Shown piece after piece: positions 27,000 to 35,841 of a DNA stretch of 64,000 bases. The notes under the pieces were generated by a model. It searched no databases. It was given only the letters and a program-made list of their open reading frames with translations, and was not told where the DNA came from. Position 1 is the stretch's first letter. Every line of letters begins with the position of its first letter. Both the position numbers and the translations under genes were made by a program. The stretch is from Merdimonas faecis (GTDB lineage: Bacteria; Bacillota; Clostridia; Lachnospirales; Lachnospiraceae), in assembly GCF_001754075.1 (NCBI RefSeq), contig NZ_MIEH01000010.1, forward strand, positions 1-64,000. Reading direction: 5' to 3'.

Positions 27000-27496
27000 T
27001 GAGGGCAGCAGGACATGTATTTAAATATGGTGACAACGTTGATACAGATGTGATTATTCCGGCCAGATATTTGAATTCTTTTGATGCAAAAGAACTGGCA
27101 AGCCATGCGATGGTAGATATTGATCCGGACTTTGTAAAAAAAGTTCAGCCGGGGGATATTATTGTGGCAAAAAAGAATTTCGGATGCGGGTCTTCCAGAG
27201 AACACGCACCGTTGTGTCTGAAGACAGCCGGTGTCAGCTGCATCATTGCAGATACTTTTGCGCGGATTTTTTACCGCAATGCCATTAACATCGGACTGCC
27301 GATCATTGAATGTCCGGAGGCGGCAGAAGGGATTGAAGCCGGAGATGAAGTTGAGGTTGATTTTGACAGCGGAAAGATTTATGACCGTACAAAGGGAACT
27401 GAATATCAGGGACAGGCATTTCCGGAATTTATGCAGAAGCTGATCGCTGCCGGAGGACTGGTTAATTATACAAATAGTAAGAAAAATAAGGGATAA
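26999..27496 (+). CDS. leuD: 3-isopropylmalate dehydratase small subunit
   Basis: The swivelling partner subunit of LeuC, 165 residues. The family signature [15 protein letters not shown] (near 11-25) and the substrate-binding loop [14 protein letters not shown] (near 59-72) are intact. It overlaps leuC by one base, so the two are co-translated as expected for a heterodimer. nhaC follows 15 bases later, perhaps in the same transcript. Confidence 0.94.
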   Translation: MRAAGHVFKYGDNVDTDVIIPARYLNSFDAKELASHAMVDIDPDFVKKVQPGDIIVAKKNFGCGSSREHAPLCLKTAGVSCIIADTFARIFYRNAINIGLPIIECPEAAEGIEAGDEVEVDFDSGKIYDRTKGTEYQGQAFPEFMQKLIAAGGLVNYTNSKKNKG

Positions 27497-27511
27497 GAGA
27501 GGACTGACTTT

Positions 27512-28798
27512 ATGGGGGCTGAAAAAGGAAGTGCGGCGGCACTGCTGCCGATAGGTATTTTTCTGGTGATTTTTCTTGGATCAGGTATTGTCACCGGAGA
27601 CTTTTATGCCATGCCGGCGATCGTCGCTTTCCTGATCGCTTTGCTGGCGGCATTTTTACAGCACAGAGAAATCGGATTCCAGGAGAAAATCGGAATCGTA
27701 TCCAGAGGCGTGGGTGATGAAAATATCATTACGATGTGTCTGATATTTTTAAGTGCCGGGGCTTTCTCGGGTGCGGTCACAGCAGCCGGAGGCGTGGAGA
27801 GCACGGTTAACTTAGGTTTGTCTGTGATGCCGCCGCATGTAGCGGTGGCCGGCCTGTTTGTGATCGGATGCTTTATTTCTGTTTCTATGGGAACTTCTAT
27901 GGGAACCATTGCGGCACTTGCGCCGATTGCGGCAGGGATCAGTGAAAAAACAGGATTTGCCATGTCGGTCTGTATTGCGGCTGTAGTCTGCGGGGCGATG
28001 TTTGGAGACAATCTCTCCATGATTTCGGATACGACCATTGCGGCAGTAAAGACGCAGGGGTGTGAGATGAAGGATAAATTCCGGGAAAATTTCCGGATCG
28101 TGCTTCCGGCAGCGCTGGTTACAGTCGTGCTGTTCTGGATCGTGACCAGAGACGGAAGCTATGAGATGACAGGAGCGCTGCCTTATAATGCGTGGCAGGT
28201 GCTTCCTTATGTACTGGTGCTGGTCGGCGCCCTGATCGGGATCAATGTGTTTGTGGTGCTGGTCACCGGAACTGTAACGTCCCTGGTTATTGGCGTGGCG
28301 ACGGGAAGCCTGGCGGTGGGAGAAATGTTTTCTGCCGTAGGAGAGGGCGTGACCGGTATGTATGATATTACGGTAATCTCCATTGTGGTAGCAGGTATCG
28401 TATCTTTGGTGCGGGAATATGGAGGAATCCAGTTCATTTTGGGCCTGATCCGTAAGAGTATCCGCGGAAAGCGGGGAGCAGAAGCCGGAATTGCCGGCCT
28501 GGCGCTTCTGGTAGATCTTTGTACGGCAAACAATACGGTTGCCATCGTGATGGCCGGACCCATTGCAAAAGAGATCAGTGAGGAGTTTCAGGTGTTACCC
28601 AGACGGTCAGCGTCTTTGCTGGATATTTTTACATCCGTGGGGCAGGGACTGATTCCGTACGGCGCCCAGTTATTATCGGCGGCCAGTCTGACCGGATTAA
28701 CGCCGTTTGAGATTATACCGCATCTATACTATCCTGTTTTGATGGCAGTCAGTGCGGTTTTGTTTATCATATTTAGGAAAAGCAGAATAGAAGGGTGA
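27512..28798 (+). CDS. NhaC family Na+/H+ antiporter
   Basis: An integral membrane protein of 428 residues with about eleven helices. Conserved polar motifs typical of NhaC transporters are present: SMGTSMGTIAALAPIA (near 128-143), FGDNLSMISDTTIAAVKTQG (near 168-187) and LVDLCTANNTVAIVMAGPIA (near 333-352). The usual role is sodium export in exchange for protons, though some relatives carry organic acids or amino acids. It is packed between leuD and thrC with gaps of 15 and 6 bases, so it is likely co-transcribed with amino-acid genes. AGAGAGGA precedes the ATG. Confidence 0.85.
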   Translation: MGAEKGSAAALLPIGIFLVIFLGSGIVTGDFYAMPAIVAFLIALLAAFLQHREIGFQEKIGIVSRGVGDENIITMCLIFLSAGAFSGAVTAAGGVESTVNLGLSVMPPHVAVAGLFVIGCFISVSMGTSMGTIAALAPIAAGISEKTGFAMSVCIAAVVCGAMFGDNLSMISDTTIAAVKTQGCEMKDKFRENFRIVLPAALVTVVLFWIVTRDGSYEMTGALPYNAWQVLPYVLVLVGALIGINVFVVLVTGTVTSLVIGVATGSLAVGEMFSAVGEGVTGMYDITVISIVVAGIVSLVREYGGIQFILGLIRKSIRGKRGAEAGIAGLALLVDLCTANNTVAIVMAGPIAKEISEEFQVLPRRSASLLDIFTSVGQGLIPYGAQLLSAASLTGLTPFEIIPHLYYPVLMAVSAVLFIIFRKSRIEG

Positions 28799-28804
28799 AA
28801 GAAG

Positions 28805-30292
28805 ATGGATTTGTTTTATAAAAGTACAAGAAATTCCGATCTGAAAGTAACGGCTTCCCAGGCTGTTCTTACAGGCCTGGCACCGGATGGAGGGCTGTTT
28901 GTCCCATCCTGTATTCCCTGTCTGGATGTCCCGTTGGAGAAGCTGGGGGGAATGACTTATCAGGAGACGGCATTTGCCGTGATGAAGCTTTTTTTTACGG
29001 ATTTTACAGAGGAAGAGTTGCGTTCTTGTGTTGCAAAGGCCTATGATGAGAAGTTTGATACGGAAGAGATTGCTCCGCTGGCAAAAGTGGATGATGTGTA
29101 TTATCTGGAGCTGTTTCACGGGGCAACGATTGCATTCAAGGATATGGCGCTGTCCATTCTTCCGCATCTTATGACGACTTCGGCAAAGAAAAATCATGTG
29201 GAAAAGGAAATCGTGATTCTGGCTGCCACCTCCGGAGATACCGGTAAGGCGGCTATGGCTGGATTTGCGGACGTAGAAGGAACACGGATCATCGTTTTTT
29301 ACCCTAAGAATGGTGTCAGCAGGGTGCAGGAGCTGCAGATGGTGACACAAAAGGGAAATAATGTGGATGTAGTAGCAATTCACGGCAATTTTGACCAGGC
29401 TCAAAGCGGTGTAAAAGCTATGTTTGAGGATCAGAAGCTGGCCGGCGAACTAGCTGAGAAAGGATATCAGTTTTCTTCCGCTAATTCTATTAATATCGGA
29501 CGTCTGGTGCCGCAGATTGTATATTATGTCTATGCTTATGCAAAGCTTCTGGAGAACGAAGAAATCAGTCCGGGAGAGGAAATTAACGTGGTCGTTCCAA
29601 CAGGAAACTTTGGGAATATCCTGGCGGCCTATTATGCAAAGCAGATGGGGATTCCTTTTGGAAAGTTGATCTGTGCATCCAATGAGAATAGAGTGCTGTA
29701 TGATTTCTTCCAGACAGGCATTTATGATAAAAATCGGAAATTTATCCTGACCACGTCGCCATCCATGGATATCCTGATCTCCAGTAATCTGGAGCGGCTG
29801 CTTTACCTGGTTTCCGGAGAGGATGCGGCGAAGACCCGGGAGCTGATGGAACAGCTGAAGAAATCGGGAAGCTACCAGATTACGGAAGCTATGAAAGAAC
29901 GGCTGGCAGACTTTGGCGCCGGTTTTGCAGATGAAGCAGAGACTGCGGAAAGTATTCGTGAGGTTTATGGAAGGACAGGATATGTGATGGACACGCATAC
30001 AGCGGTTGCTGCACATGTATGTGAGAGTTACCGGGAACAGACCGGGGATGGGAGAAAATGTCTCATTGCATCCACAGCCAGCCCTTACAAATTTGCAAAG
30101 AGTGTCCTGACAGCGATTGATCCTGTATATGAGAAAGAAGAGGAATTGGATCTTTTGCAGAAGCTGCCCGGGATTTCAGGGCGGGTGACACCTCAGGCAA
30201 TCCGTGACATTCTGGATGCTAAAGTTCTTCATGCAACAGAATGTGATGCGGATCAGATGAAAGAAACCGTAAAGAAAATTTTGAAGGTATAA
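28805..30292 (+). CDS. thrC: Threonine synthase
   Basis: A PLP enzyme that converts O-phosphohomoserine to threonine. Its 495 residues match the long ThrC class. The N-terminal signature YKSTRNSDLKVTASQAVLTG is typical; the PLP lysine is in GATIAFKDMALS near residue 113, and the phosphate loop PTGNFGNILAAYYAKQMG lies near 264-281. It may share a transcript with leuCD-nhaC. The same window encodes threonine import and breakdown at its start. Confidence 0.95.
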   Translation: MDLFYKSTRNSDLKVTASQAVLTGLAPDGGLFVPSCIPCLDVPLEKLGGMTYQETAFAVMKLFFTDFTEEELRSCVAKAYDEKFDTEEIAPLAKVDDVYYLELFHGATIAFKDMALSILPHLMTTSAKKNHVEKEIVILAATSGDTGKAAMAGFADVEGTRIIVFYPKNGVSRVQELQMVTQKGNNVDVVAIHGNFDQAQSGVKAMFEDQKLAGELAEKGYQFSSANSINIGRLVPQIVYYVYAYAKLLENEEISPGEEINVVVPTGNFGNILAAYYAKQMGIPFGKLICASNENRVLYDFFQTGIYDKNRKFILTTSPSMDILISSNLERLLYLVSGEDAAKTRELMEQLKKSGSYQITEAMKERLADFGAGFADEAETAESIREVYGRTGYVMDTHTAVAAHVCESYREQTGDGRKCLIASTASPYKFAKSVLTAIDPVYEKEEELDLLQKLPGISGRVTPQAIRDILDAKVLHATECDADQMKETVKKILKV

Positions 30293-30312
30293 ACGAAGCA
30301 TTGTTCAAAGTC

Positions 30313-30341
30313 TTGACAATGGGTGATGAAAGAAGTATGAT
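30313..30341 (+). promoter_or_regulatory. Promoter of the MATE gene
   Basis: TTGACA (30313-30318), 17 bases, TATGAT (30336-30341). Confidence 0.65.
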
Positions 30342-30454
30342 ATTTTTCGGAAAATGTGTCGTGGATTTTTCCGGATTTGATCGTCTTTTCGCCACACAGC
30401 TATCATTTGGGTAACTGTGTGGCTATTTTAATGTCCGGAAACCGGGGAGGAAAT
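30342..30454 (+). promoter_or_regulatory. Structured leader with attenuator before the MATE gene
   Basis: Hairpin 1 has arms CGGAAAA (30348-30354) and TTTTCCG (30367-30373), with a GU-rich loop TGTGTCGTGG. Hairpin 2 has 9-base arms GCCACACAG (30391-30399) and CTGTGTGGC (30415-30423), followed by TATTTTA, and looks like a weak terminator. The loop of hairpin 1 can pair with the left arm of hairpin 2, giving two alternative folds. The ligand or trigger is unknown. Confidence 0.5.
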
Positions 30455-31777
30455 ATGAACGAGAATTTTATGAAAGAAAAGCCGGTACTGCCGCTGATTT
30501 TATCCATGTCTCTGCCGATGGTCCTGTCTATGATGGTCAATTCTCTATACAATATCGTGGACAGTTTTTTCGTTGCACAGATCAGCGAAGATGCGATGAC
30601 AGCCCTGTCTTTGGTGTATCCGGTTCAGAATTTTGTCAATGCCATCGGCATTGGTTTTGGAATCGGTATTAATGCAGTCATTGCTATCCATCTGGGAGCC
30701 GGAGACGAGAAAAAAGCTAATATGGCTACAACACAGGGTATGCTGCTGGCGCTGATCCATGCAGTGATACTGACAGTGGCGGGAATTGCGGTCATGCCCG
30801 GGTTCCTGCGGATGTTTACATCATCAGAAAAAGTAATCGATCTGGGAATCCGTTATTCTGTCATTGTTTTTCTGTTTACTTTTGCCATCGTTCTGGGAGT
30901 GGCCTTTGAAAAAGTTTTCCAGGCAGTCGGAGCCATGAAAGTAACTATGCTTAGCCTGATGTGTGGGTGTATCGCTAATATCATTTTGGATCCGGTTTTG
31001 ATTTTTGGCCTGGGACCATTTCCTGCGATGGGAATCGAGGGGGCTGCGCTTGCAACGGGCCTCGGGCAGGTACTGACGCTGGTTATCTATATTGCCGTTT
31101 ATCTGCGCTGGCCGATCCGTGTGAAAATCTGCCGGAAATATTGCAGGCCGGACAGGCGGATGATCGCCAGGCTGTATGCCATTGGCATTCCCGCTACTTT
31201 GAATCTGGCATTGCCGTCATTATTGATCTCGGCCTTGAACGCAATCCTGGCATCCTTTTCACAGATATATGTGCTGGTACTGGGGATTTATTATAAGCTG
31301 CAGACCTTTTTATATCTTCCGGCCAACGGATTTGTACAGGGAATGCGTCCGGTGATCGGATTTAATTATGGTGCGGGAGAACACAGGAGAGTGAAACAGA
31401 TCTATCGGATTGTGCTGTGTATGAGCGGGCTGATCATGATATTCGGCACAATCATCTGCCTGGCTGTTCCGGAGAAGCTGATGGAATTGTTTACTCAAAA
31501 TGAGGAAACGATCCGGGCGGGAGAAACGGCGCTTCGGATCATCAGCGCCGGGTTTATCATATCAGCAGTTTCTGTTACATCCTCCGGTGCGCTGGAGGGA
31601 TTGGGGAAGGGTGTTCCGTCCTTGGTCATCTCATTATTCCGCTATGTGCTTGTCATCATTCCGGCAGCATACATTCTGAGCAGAATTTTCGGGGCTGTGG
31701 GCGTATGGCATGGATTCTGGATCGCAGAGCTGATCACGGCAGCAGTGGCATTTGCGGTATATCGGAAAGCCACCTAA
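30455..31777 (+). CDS. MATE family efflux transporter
   Basis: A cation-coupled exporter of drugs or metabolites in the membrane, 440 residues and about twelve helices in two homologous halves. Typical family segments are SMSLPMVLSMMVNSLYNIVD near the start, GFGIGINAVIAIHLGAGDEKKAN (near 64-86) and, in the second half, NGFVQGMRPVIGFNYGAGEHRRVKQ. GGGAGG lies 5 bases before the ATG at 30455. Longer starts upstream fall in the structured leader and lack a ribosome site. The stop codon lies inside REP 4. The substrate is unknown. Confidence 0.88.
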   Translation: MNENFMKEKPVLPLILSMSLPMVLSMMVNSLYNIVDSFFVAQISEDAMTALSLVYPVQNFVNAIGIGFGIGINAVIAIHLGAGDEKKANMATTQGMLLALIHAVILTVAGIAVMPGFLRMFTSSEKVIDLGIRYSVIVFLFTFAIVLGVAFEKVFQAVGAMKVTMLSLMCGCIANIILDPVLIFGLGPFPAMGIEGAALATGLGQVLTLVIYIAVYLRWPIRVKICRKYCRPDRRMIARLYAIGIPATLNLALPSLLISALNAILASFSQIYVLVLGIYYKLQTFLYLPANGFVQGMRPVIGFNYGAGEHRRVKQIYRIVLCMSGLIMIFGTIICLAVPEKLMELFTQNEETIRAGETALRIISAGFIISAVSVTSSGALEGLGKGVPSLVISLFRYVLVIIPAAYILSRIFGAVGVWHGFWIAELITAAVAFAVYRKAT

Positions 31778-31820
31778 TTGGGGACGGGGGGTTTTGGAAA
31801 ATCCCCCGTCCCCAATTAGG
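31773..31820. repeat. REP element 4 (variant, 23-base stem)
   Basis: A near-perfect palindrome with arms CCTAATTGGGGACGGGGG and CCCCCGTCCCCAATTAGG, extended inward by GTTTT/AAAAT around GG. It contains the MATE stop codon. It shares GGGGAC/GTCCCC with the other REPs but lacks the GTACACTTTT core. Confidence 0.75.
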
Positions 31821-31870
31821 TTATCCACAAATTATCCCCCAAAGTTATCCCCGATCAGGGGATAACTTTG
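31821..31870. repeat. DnaA-box-like cluster and 13-base hairpin
   Basis: TTATCCACA, an exact DnaA box, at 31821-31829 is followed by TTATCCCCC (31832), TTATCCCCG (31845) and an inverted copy (31858-31865). The last two are part of a perfect hairpin, arms CAAAGTTATCCCC and GGGGATAACTTTG with loop GATCA (31840-31870). Only the first 9-mer fits the consensus. Confidence 0.5.
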
Positions 31871-31983
31871 ATGTGGCAGGATTGCCTGTCGTGGAGTATA
31901 ATCTACGTTGTAGTATTTATTTTTAATATTTAAAAATGTTAGTTCTTTTGTTGTGAAAATAGAAAAGTGGCAAGGAGGGCATC

Positions 31984-32463
31984 ATGGGTAAGAAGGAAGA
32001 AAAGACAAATGTAATGAGGATCCTGGATCAGAAGAAAATCCCTTACGGGAGCCATAACTATCTGGAGACCGGTGCGGTCAGCGGACTGGAGGTGGCTGCA
32101 GCTTTGGGAGAGGATCCGGACCGTGCATTTAAGACGCTGGTAACAGTGGGAAAGTCAAAGGAGCACTACGTATTTGTGGTGCCTGTCAGTAAGGAACTGA
32201 ACCTGAAAAAGGCAGCTCAGTGTGTGGGGGAAAAAAGCATCGAGATGATCAAGTCTAAAGAGCTTCTTCCGCTGACAGGATATGTACACGGCGGATGTTC
32301 ACCCATTGGTATGAAAAAGCAGTTTGTTACGACCATTGACCGGAGTGCCGAGCAGTTTGACAAAATTATGTTCAGTGCGGGAAAGATTGGCTATCAGGTG
32401 GAGGTGAGTCTGAAGGATCTGGGGAAAGTGATACGGTATCAGACAGCAGATATTGCAGAGTAG
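31984..32463 (+). CDS. ybaK: Cys-tRNA(Pro) deacylase YbaK
   Basis: A trans-editing enzyme that hydrolyses cysteine wrongly attached to tRNA-Pro, protecting proline codons. It has 159 residues of the YbaK/ProX fold. The conserved lysine is in AFKTLVTVG (near 44-52), and the substrate-binding glycines are GGCSPIGMKKQF (near 103-114). AGGAGG precedes the ATG. A TATAAT at 31897-31902 may be its -10 box but has no good -35. The HAD gene follows 15 bases later. Confidence 0.9.
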   Translation: MGKKEEKTNVMRILDQKKIPYGSHNYLETGAVSGLEVAAALGEDPDRAFKTLVTVGKSKEHYVFVVPVSKELNLKKAAQCVGEKSIEMIKSKELLPLTGYVHGGCSPIGMKKQFVTTIDRSAEQFDKIMFSAGKIGYQVEVSLKDLGKVIRYQTADIAE

Positions 32464-32478
32464 CAGGAGTAAAAAGAT

Positions 32479-33330
32479 ATGACGCAAGGGAAAAATATCC
32501 GTCTGCTGGCAGTGGATATGGATGGTACCTGCCTGAACAGCAGAAGCCAGATGACGGCAGAAACTATACGCGCGCTGGAAGCGGCGGCGAAGGCAGGAAT
32601 CATTGTAGTGCCGACGACGGGACGGAGTTTGTCCTGTCTCCCGCACAGACTGGCGGGGAGACAGAATATCTACAGATATGTGATCAGCTCCAACGGGGCT
32701 TCGGTGGCAGACTGCAGAGAAAAGAAGGAATGGATGCAGACTTTGATTCCAAAGGAGCAGGCACTGCGCCTGGTCAGAGCCTGCAGCGGAAAATATGATA
32801 AGAAAAAAATCGGAAGTACTGCTCACATCCGGCATGAATATTATGTGGAAGGACGGCTGCTGTCGTTTTTTGGGCGCCTGGTTTTTGGAAAGGATGCCAC
32901 GAAGCTCAGAACTGTAAGAAGCATGGAGGAGGTCTTTGAGAAAAGTCCATATGATGTGGAAGAGGTGCAGTTCTACTTTCTCTCTGCGGGCGGAAAAAAA
33001 AGGATACGGGAGATTTTGCAGGGGTTTCCGGAGTTATCCTGTGCTTATACGCCGATTTATGTAGAGATTTTTGCAAAAGAGGCATCAAAGGGGAAGGCGC
33101 TTGCCTTTTTGTCCGAAAGGCTTGGAATTGCAAAAGAAGAGGTGGCCTGTATCGGTGATGGAGAAAATGACAGTACAATGTTTGAGGCCGCGGGACTTCG
33201 TTTTGCTATGGGAAATGCAGTGCCGGAGCTGAAGGAGAAGGCAGATTTTATCCTGCCGGGAAATGACCGGGATGGAGCGGCCGAAGGGATATGGAGGATC
33301 CTTGGAGAGAAATGTATACGATTGCAGTGA
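32479..33330 (+). CDS. HAD-superfamily Cof-type phosphatase
   Basis: A cytoplasmic sugar-phosphate phosphatase-like protein, HAD subfamily IIB, 283 residues. Motif I is LLAVDMDGTCLNSRS (nucleophile Asp near 14), motif II is PTTGR near 52, and motif IV is CIGDGENDSTMFEAAG near 231-246, with a mobile cap between motifs II and III. The substrate is unknown. Its last 19 bases overlap the response regulator gene, which is therefore translationally coupled to it. Confidence 0.88.
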   Translation: MTQGKNIRLLAVDMDGTCLNSRSQMTAETIRALEAAAKAGIIVVPTTGRSLSCLPHRLAGRQNIYRYVISSNGASVADCREKKEWMQTLIPKEQALRLVRACSGKYDKKKIGSTAHIRHEYYVEGRLLSFFGRLVFGKDATKLRTVRSMEEVFEKSPYDVEEVQFYFLSAGGKKRIREILQGFPELSCAYTPIYVEIFAKEASKGKALAFLSERLGIAKEEVACIGDGENDSTMFEAAGLRFAMGNAVPELKEKADFILPGNDRDGAAEGIWRILGEKCIRLQ

Positions 33331-33986
33331 TAGATGATGACATTTTTATTGGTGATATGTTGGAGAAAGCCTTGTCAAAAGAAAGATATCAGGTCATTAG
33401 AGCCTATTCAGGTACGGAAGCCCTCCTTTTGCTGGAACGCCGGAGACCGGATCTTATACTGCTGGATCTGATGCTGCCGGGATTATCCGGAGAGCAGGTG
33501 ATTGAGAAAATATCAGATATTCCGGTAATCGTGGTCAGTGCAAGGACGAGTGTGGACGACAAGGTAACCCTTCTGACCGGCGGCGCAGTGGACTATGTAA
33601 CGAAACCCTTTGATATCCGGGAACTTATGGCGAGAATCAGCGCTCAGATCAGAGCTGCGGAAAATCAGAGGGAGAAGAGCCGGGAAGCAAAAATGCTTAT
33701 TTTTGAAGAGATCCGTATGGATCTGGAGACAAGAGAGGTGTCTGTAGAAGGGAAACCGGTGCATCTGACACCTACAGAATTTGCGGTCTTAAAACAGCTG
33801 ATGAGAAATCCGGAGCAAGTAGCGACAAAGTCCCGGATTCTGGACGCTATCAGCATGGACACGCCGGATTGTACAGAAGGATCGCTTAAAATTCATATTT
33901 CCAATATCCGGAAGAAATTAAAAAAACAGGACGGTCAGGATCATATTGAGGCGGTCTGGGGGATTGGTTTTAAAATGAAAAGGTAA
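33312..33986 (+). CDS. OmpR family response regulator
   Basis: A DNA-binding two-component regulator of 224 residues. Receiver domain: acidic pocket Asp9-Asp10, phospho-acceptor Asp52 in LILLDLMLPG, and Lys98 in VTKPF. The C-terminal winged helix (about 127-224) carries LTPTEFAVLKQLMRNPEQVATKS and ends AVWGIGFKMKR. The start at 33312 with GGAGAG upstream is preferred over 33291. Its partner kinase is probably encoded at 35842, with an ABC transporter between them; the set resembles antimicrobial-peptide response modules. Confidence 0.9.
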   Translation: MYTIAVIDDDIFIGDMLEKALSKERYQVIRAYSGTEALLLLERRRPDLILLDLMLPGLSGEQVIEKISDIPVIVVSARTSVDDKVTLLTGGAVDYVTKPFDIRELMARISAQIRAAENQREKSREAKMLIFEEIRMDLETREVSVEGKPVHLTPTEFAVLKQLMRNPEQVATKSRILDAISMDTPDCTEGSLKIHISNIRKKLKKQDGQDHIEAVWGIGFKMKR

Positions 33987-33988
33987 TA

Positions 33989-34044
33989 TTAACTGTTTCT
34001 TTACTGTTCCCTTAACCGGTATCTTAACGTCTGCATGCTATCAT
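33989..34044 (+). promoter_or_regulatory. Phased TTAAC repeats upstream of the ABC transporter (regulator binding sites)
   Basis: TTAAC at 33989, TTTAC at 34000, TTAAC at 34012 and TTAAC at 34024 are spaced 11, 12 and 12 bases apart, about one helical turn. A -10 box TATCAT (34039-34044) follows with no -35 box at the right distance. This is the layout of an OmpR-family activated promoter. Confidence 0.6.
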
Positions 34045-34069
34045 TTCAGGTGAAAAGGAGGCAGCAAGT

Positions 34070-34984
34070 ATGGAATATGTATTGACGACAAATAATCTGA
34101 CAAAGAGATACCGGAACTTCCAGGCTTTGAGCGGACTGTCCATGCATGTGGAAAGGGGAGCTATTTATGGGGTTGTGGGAAGAAACGGAGCAGGGAAGAC
34201 AACTCTGATCCGGCTGATCTGCGGACTTCAGAAGCCTACGGAGGGCAGCTATACTCTTTATGGAAGGAACAGTGAAAGAGATGACCTGAACGGGGTTCGC
34301 CGGAGAATGGGGGCGGTGGTAGAGACACCGTCCATATACGGACATCTGACGGCGGAGGATAATCTGAAAGAACAATACCGGATACTGGGAAAGCCCTCGT
34401 TCGATGGGATACCGGAACTTCTTGAGCTGGTAGGACTTTCCGGTACGGGAAAGAAAAAGGCGAAACACTTTTCGCTTGGAATGAAACAGAGGCTTGGCCT
34501 GGCGATCTCGCTTGCGGGGAATCCGGATTTTCTGGTGCTGGACGAACCCGTTAATGGACTGGATCCACAGGGGATCATTGAGATCCGGGAGCTAATCCTT
34601 AAGCTGAACCGGGAAAGAAGGATTACATTTCTGATTTCCAGCCATATTCTTGATGAACTGTCCAGACTGGCAACTCATTATGGCTTTATCGACAGCGGAC
34701 ATCTGGTAAAAGAAATCAGCAGAGAGGAGCTGGAAAAGTCATGCAGGAAATGTATGCATATGGAGGTATCAGATGTGCAGGCCCTGGTGAGGGTGTTGGA
34801 TCAGAAATGTCTGGAATACAAGGTAGACTCAAAAAGCTGTGTGGATGTATTTGGATCCTTTGAGGTAACAGATCTGGTGCTTTCATTGGAAAAGGAAGGC
34901 TGCAAGGTATTCTCCATGGTAGAAAGGGACGAGAGTCTGGAAAGCTACTACATCAATCTGATGGGAGGTGAGAGCCATGCGTAA
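34070..34984 (+). CDS. ABC transporter ATP-binding protein (BcrA/LanF type)
   Basis: The cytoplasmic ATPase subunit, 304 residues. Walker A is GRNGAGKTT (37-45), the signature is HFSLGMKQRLGLA near 133, and Walker B is FLVLDEPVNGLDP near 150-162, followed by the switch histidine in LISSHILDE. The shape and neighbours match transporters that expel bacitracin-like or lantibiotic peptides. AAAGGAGG precedes the ATG. The permease gene overlaps its end by 8 bases. Confidence 0.9.
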   Translation: MEYVLTTNNLTKRYRNFQALSGLSMHVERGAIYGVVGRNGAGKTTLIRLICGLQKPTEGSYTLYGRNSERDDLNGVRRRMGAVVETPSIYGHLTAEDNLKEQYRILGKPSFDGIPELLELVGLSGTGKKKAKHFSLGMKQRLGLAISLAGNPDFLVLDEPVNGLDPQGIIEIRELILKLNRERRITFLISSHILDELSRLATHYGFIDSGHLVKEISREELEKSCRKCMHMEVSDVQALVRVLDQKCLEYKVDSKSCVDVFGSFEVTDLVLSLEKEGCKVFSMVERDESLESYYINLMGGESHA

Positions 34985-35807
34985 GCTTCTGAGAGCAAAT
35001 TTTGCGAGACTCTGGAAGGACAAGGTGTTCTGGGGAGCGCTCGTAGTGCTGGCGTGCTATGGGGTGCTGGGCTGTATCAGCCAGTATCGGCTGGTGGAGG
35101 AAGGATATGATGTGACCGATCAGTATTCCCGGATATTCCTGAATGTATATCTGTTCAACAGCGTGGCTTTTGCGGCGTTTACCAACCTGTTTCTGGGCTG
35201 TGAATACAGCGACGGCACGATCCGGAACAAGTTGGTGACAGGTGCGTCCCGGATGCAGATCTATCTTTCAAACTATGTAACCTGTACCTGTGCGGGACTC
35301 CTGATGCAGACTGCCTATTCTCTGGTGGTCAGCGCTGTGGCGATTCCCATGTTTGGGATTGGGACGCCATATCTGGAGTCTATGGCCATATACTCAGGCA
35401 TAGGAATTCTTCTGATCTGTTCGGAAACCGCTATCTATACGATGATATCCATGCTGTGTCAGAATAAGGCGGCAGCTGCGGTGTTCTGCCAGGTGGGAAC
35501 CTTTATCCTGCTGTTTGCCGCGATGTATCTTCTCAGCAAGCTGTCTCAGCCGGAGATGATCCAGACGGCGGTTCAGGGGACGGATGGCGCTTATGCGGTA
35601 GAGATGACAAAAAATCCGTCTTATCTGTCGGGAGCGGTCAGGAAATGGTATCAGTTCTGGATGGATTTTCTGCCAACGGGGCAAGGCTTTACGATTGCCG
35701 GCGCAAATTCCGGGCATCCGGTATTTCTGGCGGCATACTCTATAGTAATCATGATAGTGTGTAATGTGGCGGGGATCCTGGGATTCCTGAGAAAGGATCT
35801 GAAATAG
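34977..35807 (+). CDS. ABC transporter permease (ABC-2 / lantibiotic-immunity type)
   Basis: The membrane partner of the preceding ATPase, 276 residues with six hydrophobic helices. The conserved early segment NLFLGCEYSDGTIRNKLVTG (near 74-93) is typical of BcrB/LanE-like permeases. GGAGG lies 8 bases before the ATG at 34977, which is preferred over an ATG 9 bases upstream. It probably exports or clears a cell-envelope-active peptide. Confidence 0.85.
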   Translation: MRKLLRANFARLWKDKVFWGALVVLACYGVLGCISQYRLVEEGYDVTDQYSRIFLNVYLFNSVAFAAFTNLFLGCEYSDGTIRNKLVTGASRMQIYLSNYVTCTCAGLLMQTAYSLVVSAVAIPMFGIGTPYLESMAIYSGIGILLICSETAIYTMISMLCQNKAAAAVFCQVGTFILLFAAMYLLSKLSQPEMIQTAVQGTDGAYAVEMTKNPSYLSGAVRKWYQFWMDFLPTGQGFTIAGANSGHPVFLAAYSIVIMIVCNVAGILGFLRKDLK

Positions 35808-35841
35808 AAATCCAGAGAGCAGGAAAAAGGAGGGAGCGGCT

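Noticed and set aside
31821-31870. Chromosomal replication origin
   Set aside because: Only one exact DnaA box, no AT-rich unwinding region, and no dnaA, dnaN or gyrase genes nearby.
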